Shown here: in pieces, positions 33,430-41,972 of the stretch
Layout: each line of letters begins with the position of its first letter
Position numbering within the stretch: position 1 is the stretch's first letter
DNA from: JANYGM01 sp043764015
Lineage (GTDB): Bacteria; Bacteroidota; Bacteroidia; Cytophagales; Thermonemataceae
Direction: 5' to 3'
DNA length: 64,000 nucleotides
NCBI GenBank assembly: GCA_043764015.1
Contig: JAYUKY010000015.1
Coordinates: 1 to 64,000, forward strand
Notes under the pieces: generated by a model
Seen by the model: the letters and a program-made list of their open reading frames with translations, nothing else
Databases searched by the model: none
What the model was told of the DNA's origin: nothing
Position numbers and translations under genes: made by a program

Positions 33430-33620
33430 CTATGAAATTCTTCCTTTTTCAGTTTGAATTTCCAGCAAATAAATACCACTTACAAAATTTCCCAAAGGAA
33501 TTATCATCAAATTACTGTTATTTTCAGAAGAAAATACATTTTTTCCTTGCGCATCATACACACACACAACGGATTTGGTCACATTGATATTTCCAATAAT
33601 TTTGGCACAATCAAAATTAT
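33430..33620 (-). pseudogene. Remnant of a T9SS cargo protein: C-terminal sorting domain
   Basis: On the minus strand an open frame reads KIIGNINVTKSVVCVYDAQG, then ...PLGNFVSGIYLLEIQTEKGR and stops at 33430. The pattern (YDAQGKNV, PLGNFVSGIYLLEIQT) matches type A C-terminal sorting domains of type IX secretion cargo, in which GxYxxxIxT is typical. There is no start codon or upstream cargo domain, so only the last 60 or so residues survive. It supports the presence of a T9SS in this organism. Confidence 0.6.
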
Positions 33621-33769
33621 TAAAATAATCTTATGCAAATCTATTTTTTAGTTCTTCTTCTCTAATATTTTGGTAAGACATTTTTTTAGTTACTTTTTAC
33701 CATTTTTATTCATAGCATAGTTTTAAACAATAGCGTTTTTATATACGAAAATTTACAAATTTGAATGAT

Positions 33770-34846
33770 TTATTTTGCGTAGTTAGTGGCAGTTTCCAAA
33801 ATAATATCAGCGTATTGAAAAATATCATCAATACGACTAATTTCAATTTTGCGTTCTGCTTTGTCTGCACCCTCAAAAAGGCTCAAATACTTCTTAGCAC
33901 TATTCAGATGCAGCCTGCAAACAGGCTTACGAACATTGTTATCCAGCAAAATACCGAAATAACTTTGCGTATCTTTGTAAAAAATGCGGTTAGGTTCAAT
34001 TTTGGAGCGCAAAATTCCCTTCACAATATAAAAACATTCCATTTCCTCTTCTGTAGTAATGATTTTGGAAACTTCATCATTTTTATTTTCAGTAGGAGAA
34101 AGTTTAGGGATTTCTGCAATTTGGAAGTTTTCATTTTCAGAAATAACGGCATTATTCAGGCGTGCATTCACCGTTTCAGAGATGACCTGCTGGAAACTTT
34201 TACGCACAATACTACCAAATTTTTCTATCACTTTTGCACTGACAACACCTGTGTAGATTTGCTTTGTAAAAAACTTAATCAGCTCATCAGTAGGCGTGTT
34301 GAGTTCCGTAGCAATGATTTTCTTGAGTTGGGAAGTATATTTCAAATCACTTGCGCTGGCAAGTATCTCTTCCACAGAAAAATAAGATTTATGAAATTTT
34401 TTAAGTTCGTTGATTTGAGATTCATTGAAATTTGAGATGTCAATTTCTAAGAATGGGTTGTCGTCCATCTTGTTTGGAGCTTCCAAATCAGTATAAAAAC
34501 GGTAGATAATTCCGTTGGTCAGAACGCCAAAACGTGCCTCCGTAACGTGGAAATACCTATGTAGTTGTGTGGCGTGAACATCTAATTTTTCTTTGAGATG
34601 CTTACATTCAATTATCATTATGGGCTTGCCATTGACAAGAATAGCATAATCAACCTTTTCTCCTTTCTTAATTCCCAAGTCTGCAATTAGCTCTGCCGTA
34701 ACCTCCAAAGGATTAAACACATCATAACCAAGTTTCTGAATGAAAGGCAAAATAAAAGCCGTTTTAGTTGCTTCTTCTGTATTTACACTATCTTTAAGTG
34801 AAACTACACGCTCACCCAATGTTTTTATTTCGTCTTTGAAATCCAT
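33770..34846 (-). CDS. Stand-alone HsdR N-terminal-like nuclease domain protein
   Basis: About 358 residues from the ATG at 34846 (MDFKDEIKTLGERV). The N-terminal 150 residues match the type I restriction HsdR-N nuclease fold: NTEEATKTAFILPFIQKLGYDVFNPLEV, then Asp66 in KVDYAI and Glu80-x-Lys82 in MIIECKHLKE, and a Gln-containing ATQLHRYFHV helix. No helicase domain and no HsdM or HsdS gene follow, so it is not a complete restriction enzyme. The C-terminal half (about 240-358) is unrecognised. Similar orphan proteins are common in Bacteroidota; a defence role is possible but not shown. Confidence 0.8.
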   Translation of the reverse strand: MDFKDEIKTLGERVVSLKDSVNTEEATKTAFILPFIQKLGYDVFNPLEVTAELIADLGIKKGEKVDYAILVNGKPIMIIECKHLKEKLDVHATQLHRYFHVTEARFGVLTNGIIYRFYTDLEAPNKMDDNPFLEIDISNFNESQINELKKFHKSYFSVEEILASASDLKYTSQLKKIIATELNTPTDELIKFFTKQIYTGVVSAKVIEKFGSIVRKSFQQVISETVNARLNNAVISENENFQIAEIPKLSPTENKNDEVSKIITTEEEMECFYIVKGILRSKIEPNRIFYKDTQSYFGILLDNNVRKPVCRLHLNSAKKYLSLFEGADKAERKIEISRIDDIFQYADIILETATNYAK

Positions 34847-34946
34847 ATTATGAAAAGTTTTAGTTGATATATTTCTCAAAAATACAAAAAAACTTTATAT
34901 TACAATACTTTTGTAAGATAAAGTTATAGCATTGGAGTAATTTTTT

Positions 34947-34982
34947 AAAAGGCACAGATTAAAAAAATCCGTGCCTTTTATA
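34947..34982. terminator. Hairpin terminator
   Basis: AAAAGGCACAGAT and ATCCGTGCCTTTT pair around an A-rich loop. Placed just downstream of the glutamate-synthase-like gene on the minus strand. Confidence 0.75.
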
Positions 34983-35041
34983 TAATCTTTAAAACTCTAA
35001 TTAAAATTTGTACTTCCAATCTCGTATTTCGTACTTAGTTT

Positions 35042-36670
35042 TTAGTGCGCTTTTGCTACTGCAATACCTTTTCCTTGTCCCAAACCGCCCAAATGAGGAC
35101 AATTCAGCAGTTCTTTCACAGAAACAAAAGGAACAGCAACTTTTTCATAACCAAAACTACTTTCTAATGATTGTGTTGATTTTGCCTCGCCCATACCAAC
35201 TTCAATGTCGTGCATAGTCATTTGGCTTGGGTGTTCGTAGTTGCAGGCGTGTGTAAGTTCCACAATTTCTTTTCTTAGCGTTTTGATATAATTAGCAAAA
35301 CGAGCAGATTTTAATTCTGGATTTAGACCACTCATTAGCCATTTATTTTGTGTCGCAACACCTGCAGGGCATTTATTTGTGTGGCAAACTTGCGCCTGAA
35401 TACAACCCACAGACATCATTGCCTCACGTGCCACATTGATACAATCCGCACCCATAGAGAACGCCAGCATAGCTTTTGCAGGAAAACCAAGACGACCAGA
35501 AGCAATAAAAACAATCCTATCAGCAAGCCCTTTGGCTGCAAAAAGTTTATAAACATTCGCAAAAGCAAACATAAACGGCAACGCCACGTGGTCGGCAAAA
35601 GCGTGTGGTGCAGCTCCTGTGCCACCTTCTCCACCATCAACGGTAATAAAATCTGGTCCTTTACCAGTTTTTAGCATAATGTCCGCAAGCTCTTCCCACA
35701 TTTCCATTTTACCCACAGCCGCCTTAAAACCAACAGGCAAACCTGTCTGTTCTGCAATATTTTCAATAAAATCTACCATTTCTTGTATTGTCGTAAACGC
35801 AGAATGACAAACAGGAGAAAGTGCATCTTGGTTTGGCATCAACCCACGAATAGCCGCAATTTCAGGAGTAACCTTTGCGCCAGGCAAAATACCACCTTTC
35901 CCAGGCTTTGCACCTTGTGAAAGTTTCACTTCAATAGCACGTACAAACTGATTTTTTTCTACTAACGCCTTCAGTTTTTCCATAGAAAAATTGCCTTTTT
36001 CATCTCTCACACCAAAATAACCTGTTCCAAAGTGAAAAATTACATCAGCACCGTTAGAATGATAGGGAGAAAGCCCGCCCTCACCCGTATTGTGGTAGCT
36101 ACCAATCATTTGTGCGCCCAAATTCATAGCTTGAACAGCATTTTTTGAAAGAGAACCATAACTCATAGCTGAAATATTGACAACAGAATACGGTCTGAAA
36201 GGTCTTCTACGCTTGTTGTAAGCACCAAAAATTTTGGCACAAGGCACAAAATAAGGGTCTTTTTGGTTGGGGTGGTCTGCTGCCATACGGTACGCAAACA
36301 GAGAAGGATTGATAAATACGTGTCCTGGCGCATAAACGTCTTTATCTGTACCAAAAGCCCCATAATTATTTTCTTTTTTTGAAGAAGCATACACCCAACC
36401 ACGTTCAGAGCGGTTGAAGGGAAGTTCTTCACGGTTGCTAGCAACAATATATTGCCTAAGTTCTGGTCCTATTGACTCCAAAAGGTAACGCAAACGCCCT
36501 ACAACAGGAAAATTATGCTTAATGGTTTGCGACTTATTAAAGAAAATATCTTTAATAGCCATATAAATAATGACAATAGGAATCAATATCCAAAGATAAT
36601 GAAAGCCTATTTCTTCAATTTGGATAATTTTTTCAAAGAAATTTCCAATGGATTTAAAAAATTCATTCAT
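35042..36670 (-). CDS. FMN-binding glutamate-synthase-family protein
   Basis: Protein of about 542 residues from the ATG at 36670 (MNEFFKSIGNFFEK); a 21-residue upstream extension is unlikely. One membrane helix (about 22-42, YLWILIPIVIIYMAI) precedes a GltB2-like FMN domain with SYGSLSKNAVQAMN, NTGEGGLSPYH, KLSQGAKPGKGG, TVDGGEGGTGAAP and a cysteine cluster CIQAQVCHTNKCPAGVATQ, which may bind an iron-sulfur cluster. It lacks the glutaminase domain of true glutamate synthase. Its reaction in this short membrane-bound form is unknown. Monocistronic. Confidence 0.88.
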   Translation of the reverse strand: MNEFFKSIGNFFEKIIQIEEIGFHYLWILIPIVIIYMAIKDIFFNKSQTIKHNFPVVGRLRYLLESIGPELRQYIVASNREELPFNRSERGWVYASSKKENNYGAFGTDKDVYAPGHVFINPSLFAYRMAADHPNQKDPYFVPCAKIFGAYNKRRRPFRPYSVVNISAMSYGSLSKNAVQAMNLGAQMIGSYHNTGEGGLSPYHSNGADVIFHFGTGYFGVRDEKGNFSMEKLKALVEKNQFVRAIEVKLSQGAKPGKGGILPGAKVTPEIAAIRGLMPNQDALSPVCHSAFTTIQEMVDFIENIAEQTGLPVGFKAAVGKMEMWEELADIMLKTGKGPDFITVDGGEGGTGAAPHAFADHVALPFMFAFANVYKLFAAKGLADRIVFIASGRLGFPAKAMLAFSMGADCINVAREAMMSVGCIQAQVCHTNKCPAGVATQNKWLMSGLNPELKSARFANYIKTLRKEIVELTHACNYEHPSQMTMHDIEVGMGEAKSTQSLESSFGYEKVAVPFVSVKELLNCPHLGGLGQGKGIAVAKAH

Positions 36671-36877
36671 AATAAAGTTGATTTTGGGAAATAATAGTAA
36701 GGTTTGAACTAAAAAATTTCTTAAATATAACAACTTGATTTGAGATAATCAATATTTATATACAATATTATTTAGGACTTTTTATGTATTTGTCTTTTTC
36801 TACTAATATTTGTAACAAAAATGTTCTTTTATGTGTTTAAAAATGAGGCAGCAATCATTTTTATTTAAAAAAATCTT

Positions 36878-37453
36878 ATGAAAATTTTATTAGTTTTTTC
36901 CTTTATTCTTTCCGCTTGTATAGGCGGAACAACCATCAAAACACGTCCAACCAATATGACAACAGAAGAAAATTCAAACAAAACAACATTTTATTCCTTC
37001 AAAATGAAAGGAATTGATGGCAAAGAGATTGATTTTAGCCAATACAAAGGCAAAAAAGTTTTATTGGTCAATGTAGCCTCTGAATGTGGTTACACAAAAC
37101 AATATGAACAATTACAAGCATTACACGCTCAATATGCAGAAAAAGTAGTTGTTTTAGGTTTCCCTGCTAATAATTTTGGCGGACAAGAACCAGGTACAAA
37201 TGCAGAAGTAGCTACTTTTTGCAAAACAAAATTTGGTGTAACTTTCCAAATGTTTGAAAAAATCTCTGTGAAAGGAACAGACACGCACCCACTTTATCAG
37301 TGGCTTTCTACAAAAGCAGAAAACGGCTGGAATGAAGAAGCTCCAAACTGGAATTTCTGTAAATATTTAGTAAACGAAAAAGGAGAATTAGTTAAATTTT
37401 TCAAATCTGGCGTTGATCCTATTGGTGATGAAATGCTTGCAGCTATCAAATAA
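36878..37453 (+). CDS. Glutathione peroxidase-like lipoprotein
   Basis: Thiol peroxidase of 191 residues that reduces peroxides. The catalytic tetrad is visible: Cys70 (in NVASECGYTKQY), Gln103 (GFPANNFGGQEPG), and Trp158-Asn159 (PNWNFCKYL). It uses Cys, not selenocysteine; other Cys at 115 and 161 could resolve the disulfide through thioredoxin. The N-terminus has a lipobox LSAC (Cys14) and Gly-Gly, so it is probably a periplasmic lipoprotein, which is unusual for the family as a whole but frequent in Bacteroidota. A terminator follows. Confidence 0.92.
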   Translation: MKILLVFSFILSACIGGTTIKTRPTNMTTEENSNKTTFYSFKMKGIDGKEIDFSQYKGKKVLLVNVASECGYTKQYEQLQALHAQYAEKVVVLGFPANNFGGQEPGTNAEVATFCKTKFGVTFQMFEKISVKGTDTHPLYQWLSTKAENGWNEEAPNWNFCKYLVNEKGELVKFFKSGVDPIGDEMLAAIK

Positions 37454-37468
37454 AGTTACTCAAAATCA

Positions 37469-37497
37469 AGTTATTGCATAGAAAATGCAATAACTTG
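37469..37497 (+). terminator. Terminator after the peroxidase gene
   Basis: AAGTTATTGCAT and ATGCAATAACTT form a perfect stem around a 5-base loop. Confidence 0.75.
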
Positions 37498-37551
37498 TAG
37501 AAAAATCTCTAAAAAAGTTGCAAAAAAGTTTTTTAGTTCAAAAAATAGTAT

Positions 37552-37559
37552 TACATTTG
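37552..37559 (+). promoter_or_regulatory. -7 promoter box of the tRNA gene
   Basis: TACATTTG lies 19 bases before the tRNA 5' end and fits TAnnTTTG. Confidence 0.6.
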
Positions 37560-37578
37560 CAGACTGAAATAACAGAAT

Positions 37579-37656
37579 GGAGGTTGTAGCTCAGTTGGTT
37601 AGAGCGCTGGTTTGTGGTGCCGGAGGTCGTGGGTTCGAGACCCATCATCCTCCCCA
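37579..37656 (+). tRNA. tRNA-His (GTG)
   Basis: A full cloverleaf: D-arm with TAGCTCAGTTGGTTAGAGC, anticodon stem CTGGT/GCCGG with loop TTGTGGT (anticodon GTG, 37614-37616), T-arm GTGGGTTCGAGACCCAT. The extra G at position -1 (37579) opposite C73 is the histidine identity mark. CCA is encoded (37654-37656). The acceptor stem has one T-T mismatch (37584 with 37648). Confidence 0.93.
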
Positions 37657-37672
37657 AAATGTTTTCAAAATA

Positions 37673-37710
37673 AAAAAGTGTTCTAAATTTAATTTTAGAA
37701 CACTTTTTTT
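37673..37710. terminator. Terminator after tRNA-His
   Basis: AAAAAGTGTTCTAAA and TTTAGAACACTTTTT pair around a short AT loop; the plus strand ends in a T run. Confidence 0.8.
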
Positions 37711-37756
37711 AGTTATTTTGAATAATCAAAAAAGTATAAAAATACATAATAAAATT

Positions 37757-37792
37757 AAAAAGCCATTCCAAATATTTGAAATGGCTTTTTTG
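37757..37792. terminator. Second hairpin, likely terminator of the OmpA-type gene
   Basis: AAAAAGCCATTCCAAATA and TTTGAAATGGCTTTTTT form a near-perfect hairpin that works in both directions; the minus-strand porE-like gene ends at 37838. Confidence 0.75.
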
Positions 37793-37802
37793 TTGTCAAA
37801 AT

Positions 37803-37832
37803 ACGTAATTCGTAATTGATAATTTGTAATTG
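37803..37832. repeat. Interspersed repeat family A copy
   Basis: ACGTAATTCGTAATTGATAAT then TTGTAATTG, placed directly after the stop codon of the OmpA-type gene. Confidence 0.75.
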
Positions 37833-37837
37833 AAAAA

Positions 37838-40153
37838 CTATGGTTTTTTGTTAAGTTTTTCTTTCTTTTCTTTCTCAATCTTCTTTTTTTCTTCTTCTAA
37901 GGCTTTTTTCTCATCAAATTTAGTGTCTTCAAATTTCTTTTCTTTGTCAAATTTATCTTTGATTTCAAGCGTTCCGTCAGATACATAATCCAAAATTTGG
38001 AATTCTACACGTCTGTTTTGCGCTCTGCCTTCTTTAGTGTTGTTTGTCGCAATAGGCTTTCCTTCTCCAAAACCTTTATGTTCCATACGGCTCATTTCTA
38101 TACCTTGTGAGCCAATAAAAGTATAAACAGATTTTGCTCTGCGTTGCGAAAGGTCAAGGTTGCGAGCATCTGTACCAACGGCATCTGTATGCGCCCAAAC
38201 GCCCACTTTTAGGCTTGGATTTTCTTGCATCAATTTATTTACATAATCAACTTCTAATTTAGAAGCTGGCGTAAGTTTATCAGAATTAAATTCAAATGTA
38301 ATAGAATTCACAACCAAAACTGCATTCTTTTTCAGCCTTCTCAACAAAACAATTTTTTCTAATTTTTTCTTACTATTAAGAATATTCATAGTATCATTTT
38401 TGAAAAAATACCCTTTTGCACTTACTTTTAAGTCAAATTTTCCATTATTGATGTTTTCCAAAGATTTTTTGCTGACATCATTCACATCCACAATATCTTT
38501 TTTAGTTTTGTCTGTTACAATAAGACGTGATGCAACTGGTTCTCTTGTTTCTTCATCTAAAATAATTACCACAGGCACATCAGCTACTATTTTTATAGGT
38601 GTAAGCGGAATTTCTATCAAATCATTTTCTTTGTATTTAGCTAATTCTTCTGGCGTAATTTCAAAAAATTTGTCTTCAAAACCAACTTTCTTAACAATCA
38701 TTGTGTATTTGAAATTTTTATTAAATTTGTGTGCCACCATTCCATTTTCATTGGAAGCTGTAGGAGTATCTTTTTCTTCTGTTACTTTAATAAGTACACT
38801 TGCAGTTGGTACAAACTTTTTAGTTTCTGCGTGAATAGTGATAGCAGCAAGCATTATATAGCTTGTAAAAGGTTTTTTAGACGAAAACTCATAAATATCA
38901 TCTCGTCCCACACCGCCTTCTCTATTAGAAGAAAGATAGCCCGAAAGGCCGTCATTTGCTACAATCATACCAAAATCATCTTTTGGCGTGTTCATTGGAT
39001 AACCCAAATTAACGGGTTTCATAAACTTTCCATCTACGTTTTCACACATAAACAAATCTAATCCACCTAAGCCACTATGACCAGTAGAAGAGAAAAACAA
39101 ATTGCCACGAGCATCTACATAAGGGAACATTTCGTTACCTAAAGTGTTGATTTCTTTGCCCATATTTTTAGGTTCAGACCATTTTCCATTCTCACAAACA
39201 GACACAAAAATATCTTTTCCACCTATTGATTTATCCGTTGGGTCAGAGATAAAATATAAAGTTTTGCCGTCTGGCGCAAGTGCAGGCGCACCTACAGAAT
39301 ATTCGCTACTATTATAAGGAAATTCTTTTTCATTAGACAAAACGCCATCTTTATTTTTTGTAGCAATGTATAATTTCAATTTATTAACGCCTTCTGTGCT
39401 TGTTTTGTACTTGCTATTGGTATAATTATTCCTTGTAAAAATCATAGAATCACCAGAAGGAAAAAATGCAATAGGACCCTCGTGGTACTTGCTATTGAGC
39501 TTTTTAGAGTATTTTTGAAGTTCTTTTGGAGTAGTTTTTGCATCAGCAACAGAATACAAATCAAGGTATGAAGTATTATTCCATTCAAATTTGTTGCCAC
39601 CTGCTTTATGTCTGTTAGAAACAAAAATAAGTTTGTTTTCGTCTTTATCCGTTATGTTATAAGTTGGGCTAAAATCATCTTGGTCAGAGTTGAAAGGCGC
39701 AATTTTCACTTGATATTGTGTAGAATCTTTATAAAAACTTGGCATATTGCTATAAGCCTCTGAAAATCCTTTTGGGCGACCGTCTTCTTTTGCTTCTCTT
39801 GCGTAGGCATCATACCAAATTTTGGCTTGGCTATGTTTTCCATTGCTTGCAAGTGCTTCTGCATAATGTAGTTTACTTTTCACCTCGCTTGTTGGTGCAG
39901 AAACAACTTTTGCATACCAAATTTCTGCTTCTTTTGGTTCATTCATTTTTTGATAACAATTAGCTATTTTTTCTTGAATAAAAACTGAATTGGTATCTTT
40001 TTTCAACGCACTTTGATACTCTTTTAGGGCATCAGCGTACTGCAAACGGTCGTAAGACGTGTTTGCTCTGGCAAGTTTTCTTTCTACTTTTTCTTGCGCA
40101 AATGTGGCAAAAAAACTGAAAAATAAAATTCCGACAACGAGAATTCTTTTCAT
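37838..40153 (-). CDS. TPR, beta-propeller and OmpA-domain envelope protein (PorE-like)
   Basis: Exported 771-residue protein anchored to peptidoglycan. After a Sec signal peptide (1-19, ending TFAQ) come tetratricopeptide-like helices (about 25-130), a WD40/PD40-type beta-propeller (about 145-430, with repeats such as GAPALAPDGKTLYFISD and LFFSSTGHSGLGGLDLF), a carboxypeptidase-regulatory-type domain (about 445-510), another beta domain, an OmpA C-terminal domain (about 615-725; NLDLSQRRAKSVYTFI and QNRRVEF) and a Lys/Glu-rich tail. This order matches PorE of the type IX secretion system, although PorE is a lipoprotein and this has no lipobox; other paralogues of this layout exist. Confidence 0.88.
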   Translation of the reverse strand: MKRILVVGILFFSFFATFAQEKVERKLARANTSYDRLQYADALKEYQSALKKDTNSVFIQEKIANCYQKMNEPKEAEIWYAKVVSAPTSEVKSKLHYAEALASNGKHSQAKIWYDAYAREAKEDGRPKGFSEAYSNMPSFYKDSTQYQVKIAPFNSDQDDFSPTYNITDKDENKLIFVSNRHKAGGNKFEWNNTSYLDLYSVADAKTTPKELQKYSKKLNSKYHEGPIAFFPSGDSMIFTRNNYTNSKYKTSTEGVNKLKLYIATKNKDGVLSNEKEFPYNSSEYSVGAPALAPDGKTLYFISDPTDKSIGGKDIFVSVCENGKWSEPKNMGKEINTLGNEMFPYVDARGNLFFSSTGHSGLGGLDLFMCENVDGKFMKPVNLGYPMNTPKDDFGMIVANDGLSGYLSSNREGGVGRDDIYEFSSKKPFTSYIMLAAITIHAETKKFVPTASVLIKVTEEKDTPTASNENGMVAHKFNKNFKYTMIVKKVGFEDKFFEITPEELAKYKENDLIEIPLTPIKIVADVPVVIILDEETREPVASRLIVTDKTKKDIVDVNDVSKKSLENINNGKFDLKVSAKGYFFKNDTMNILNSKKKLEKIVLLRRLKKNAVLVVNSITFEFNSDKLTPASKLEVDYVNKLMQENPSLKVGVWAHTDAVGTDARNLDLSQRRAKSVYTFIGSQGIEMSRMEHKGFGEGKPIATNNTKEGRAQNRRVEFQILDYVSDGTLEIKDKFDKEKKFEDTKFDEKKALEEEKKKIEKEKKEKLNKKP

Positions 40154-40242
40154 AGATATTATAAATTAAAATGGTTGATATGGTTTAATTGTTGTGGTAT
40201 ATCAAAGCAAAAATAACATTTTAAAACTACAAAACAAAAAAG

Positions 40243-40318
40243 CACAAAATATTTAGGATTTTCCTAAATATTTTGTGTCTTTTTTGTGGTACTTTTGAGA
40301 GTTTTTAGACTCTCAAAA
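40243..40318 (-). terminator. Tandem hairpins between brx and porE-like genes
   Basis: CACAAAATATTTAGG/CCTAAATATTTTGTG (40243-40277) and TTTTGAGAGT/ACTCTCAAAA (40293-40318) follow the bacilliredoxin gene on the minus strand, so it is transcribed apart from the porE-like gene. Confidence 0.75.
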
Positions 40319-40328
40319 AATTAAAATA

Positions 40329-40760
40329 TTAGCAAAATTCTGTAAAAACCTGCTCCAAATGCGCTGCAATCATTTGTGCAGTACGTCCTTCTATATGGTG
40401 TCTTTCTACAAAGTGTACCAATTCACCATCTTTGAAAAGTGCAATTGAAGGAGAAGACGCAGGGTAAGGCATCATATATTCACGCACCTTGCTAACAGCA
40501 TCTTTTTCCATTCCTGCAAAAACTGTTGTCAAGTTGGTAGGTTTTTTTTCACTTATTGAAAGGGCTAATTTGATGCCAGGACGAGCCGTTCCAGCTGCAC
40601 AACCACATACAGAATTAATAACTACAAGCGTTGTACCCACTTTATTGTTATCAAAAGTGCTTATTACTTCTTCTGCATTTTTAAGTTCTTTGAAACCAAT
40701 AGAAGTTAAATCTTCTCTCATTGGTTTTACCATTTCTTCTGGATACATATTATTATTCAT
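40329..40760 (-). CDS. BrxA/BrxB-family bacilliredoxin
   Basis: Thioredoxin-fold protein of 143 residues (YphP/YqiW family). The CGC motif is Cys52-Gly-Cys54 in VINSVCGCAAGTARPG, with the conserved N-terminal MYPEEMVKPMREDLTSIGF and C-terminal VHFVERHHIEGR. In Firmicutes such proteins remove bacillithiol from mixed disulfides; many Bacteroidota also make bacillithiol-like thiols. The motif ending in Cys54 and the length fit. Cytoplasmic; transcribed alone and ended by tandem hairpins. Confidence 0.93.
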   Translation of the reverse strand: MNNNMYPEEMVKPMREDLTSIGFKELKNAEEVISTFDNNKVGTTLVVINSVCGCAAGTARPGIKLALSISEKKPTNLTTVFAGMEKDAVSKVREYMMPYPASSPSIALFKDGELVHFVERHHIEGRTAQMIAAHLEQVFTEFC

Positions 40761-40790
40761 TTTAAGATTTTAGTTTTTTTTTGACGTTTA

Positions 40791-40823
40791 ACTTCCCGAA
40801 AGTTGAAAACTTTCGGGAAGTTG
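40791..40823. terminator. Perfect hairpin after the glycosyltransferase gene
   Basis: AACTTCCCGAAAGTT and AACTTTCGGGAAGTT pair perfectly around GAA; it lies between the glycosyltransferase stop (40853) and the bacilliredoxin start. Confidence 0.8.
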
Positions 40824-40852
40824 AGATACATCAAATCCAAAACACAAAAATA

Positions 40853-41953
40853 TTATTTTTTGTTCAATTTGTCAATTTCCCAACTAAAAATAACGTCTGC
40901 TACTTGTTGTGGTGTTATTTCTCTGATACAAAAGCAATTTTGCGTTTTTTTGCAATCATTACAATTTTTTTCTACACACATATAGGTAGCGTGTGTGCCA
41001 AGCGGTTGCCAACGTGTTGGGTGCATAGGTTTTATAGGTGGATAAATGCCCAAAGCATATTTTCCTAGTGCTGCCGCAATATGCAAAGGTCCTGTACTAC
41101 ATGCTAAAAGCCCATCAGCAAGACCTATAAAAGCAAGAAGTTCTGTAAGTGAAAGTTTGCCTGTTAAGTCTGTAATATATTCATTATCAACTAATTGAAA
41201 ATCAAGATTTGTTATTTCTTTTCTAATTATTTCACCTTCTGCTTGCGTTCCTGTAATAAAAATATGAAATTTATTATTCTTATTACTTTGATGTAATATT
41301 TTTGCTAAATCCAGATAGTTTTTAAGCCCCCATTCTCTTGCGCTTCCGTTTGATTTTGGGTGAAAAATAAGGTTAAATATATTTTTAGATGTATCTTTTT
41401 TTAGTAATTTTTCTATTTTTTGTAGATTTTCCAAAGGAATTTTAGGTATTTCAATTCCATAAAAATCAGAAAAATATTCTAAGTTTAAATTATCAATCAT
41501 TTTACTTAAATAATTGATTTTAAGCAATTTAGCAAGTGGTTTTAGGAGTTTGAAATTAAGTTGGGTTTCGTGAAGATTAGAGTTTTTACGAGAAAAATTA
41601 ATAAGTTTGTTACAATAAATCCAATGAAAAAGTCGGTGGCTTGTGCCAATACGCAAAGGGATATTACTTTTTTTAGCAATTTTAGCAATTTCTTTATCAG
41701 GGAAAATAAAAATAATAGCATCTGCATTTATTTCTGTGAGCTTTTGGGGAGATTTTAATAATTCTTCTCTATCCAGAAAAACATCAACAAAACGACTACT
41801 TTCTATGATTGGTTTGGTGTAAGTTTTTCCTATAAAATAAATTTTTAGACTAGGGCAAACGCTTTTCAAAAAGCCCGCCAAAGGCAAAGTAAGCACTACA
41901 TCACCTAGATTGTCGGTACGACTAATAATTATTTTAATGAGTTTTTCCTGCAT
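40853..41953 (-). CDS. Glycosyltransferase family 9 (heptosyltransferase-like)
   Basis: GT-B-fold transferase of 366 residues that would add a sugar to the core of lipopolysaccharide at the inner membrane face. Features: N-terminal IIISRTDNLGDVVLTLPLAGFLK with the conserved D-x-GD, and in the C-terminal half HPKSNGSAREWGLKNYLDLAKIL, ITGTQAEGE and the donor-binding DGLLACSTGPLHIAAALGK. A cysteine-rich segment near the end (CVEKNCNDCKKTQNCFC) may bind metal. It starts 19 bases after the TIGR04255-type operon and may be co-transcribed with it. Confidence 0.9.
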   Translation of the reverse strand: MQEKLIKIIISRTDNLGDVVLTLPLAGFLKSVCPSLKIYFIGKTYTKPIIESSRFVDVFLDREELLKSPQKLTEINADAIIFIFPDKEIAKIAKKSNIPLRIGTSHRLFHWIYCNKLINFSRKNSNLHETQLNFKLLKPLAKLLKINYLSKMIDNLNLEYFSDFYGIEIPKIPLENLQKIEKLLKKDTSKNIFNLIFHPKSNGSAREWGLKNYLDLAKILHQSNKNNKFHIFITGTQAEGEIIRKEITNLDFQLVDNEYITDLTGKLSLTELLAFIGLADGLLACSTGPLHIAAALGKYALGIYPPIKPMHPTRWQPLGTHATYMCVEKNCNDCKKTQNCFCIREITPQQVADVIFSWEIDKLNKK

Positions 41954-41972
41954 TGGAAGGATTTAAGACGTG

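Noticed and set aside
33454..33651. Plus-strand frames in the T9SS remnant
   Set aside because: They are shadows of the minus-strand sorting-domain remnant, which has the recognisable pattern.
33761..34435. 224-codon plus-strand frame opposite the HsdR-N-like gene
   Set aside because: Phe/Asn-rich antisense of a gene with clear D-ExK motifs; no promoter.
33770..34846. Complete type I restriction system
   Set aside because: Only an HsdR-N-like domain is present; no helicase, HsdM or HsdS gene is within the window.
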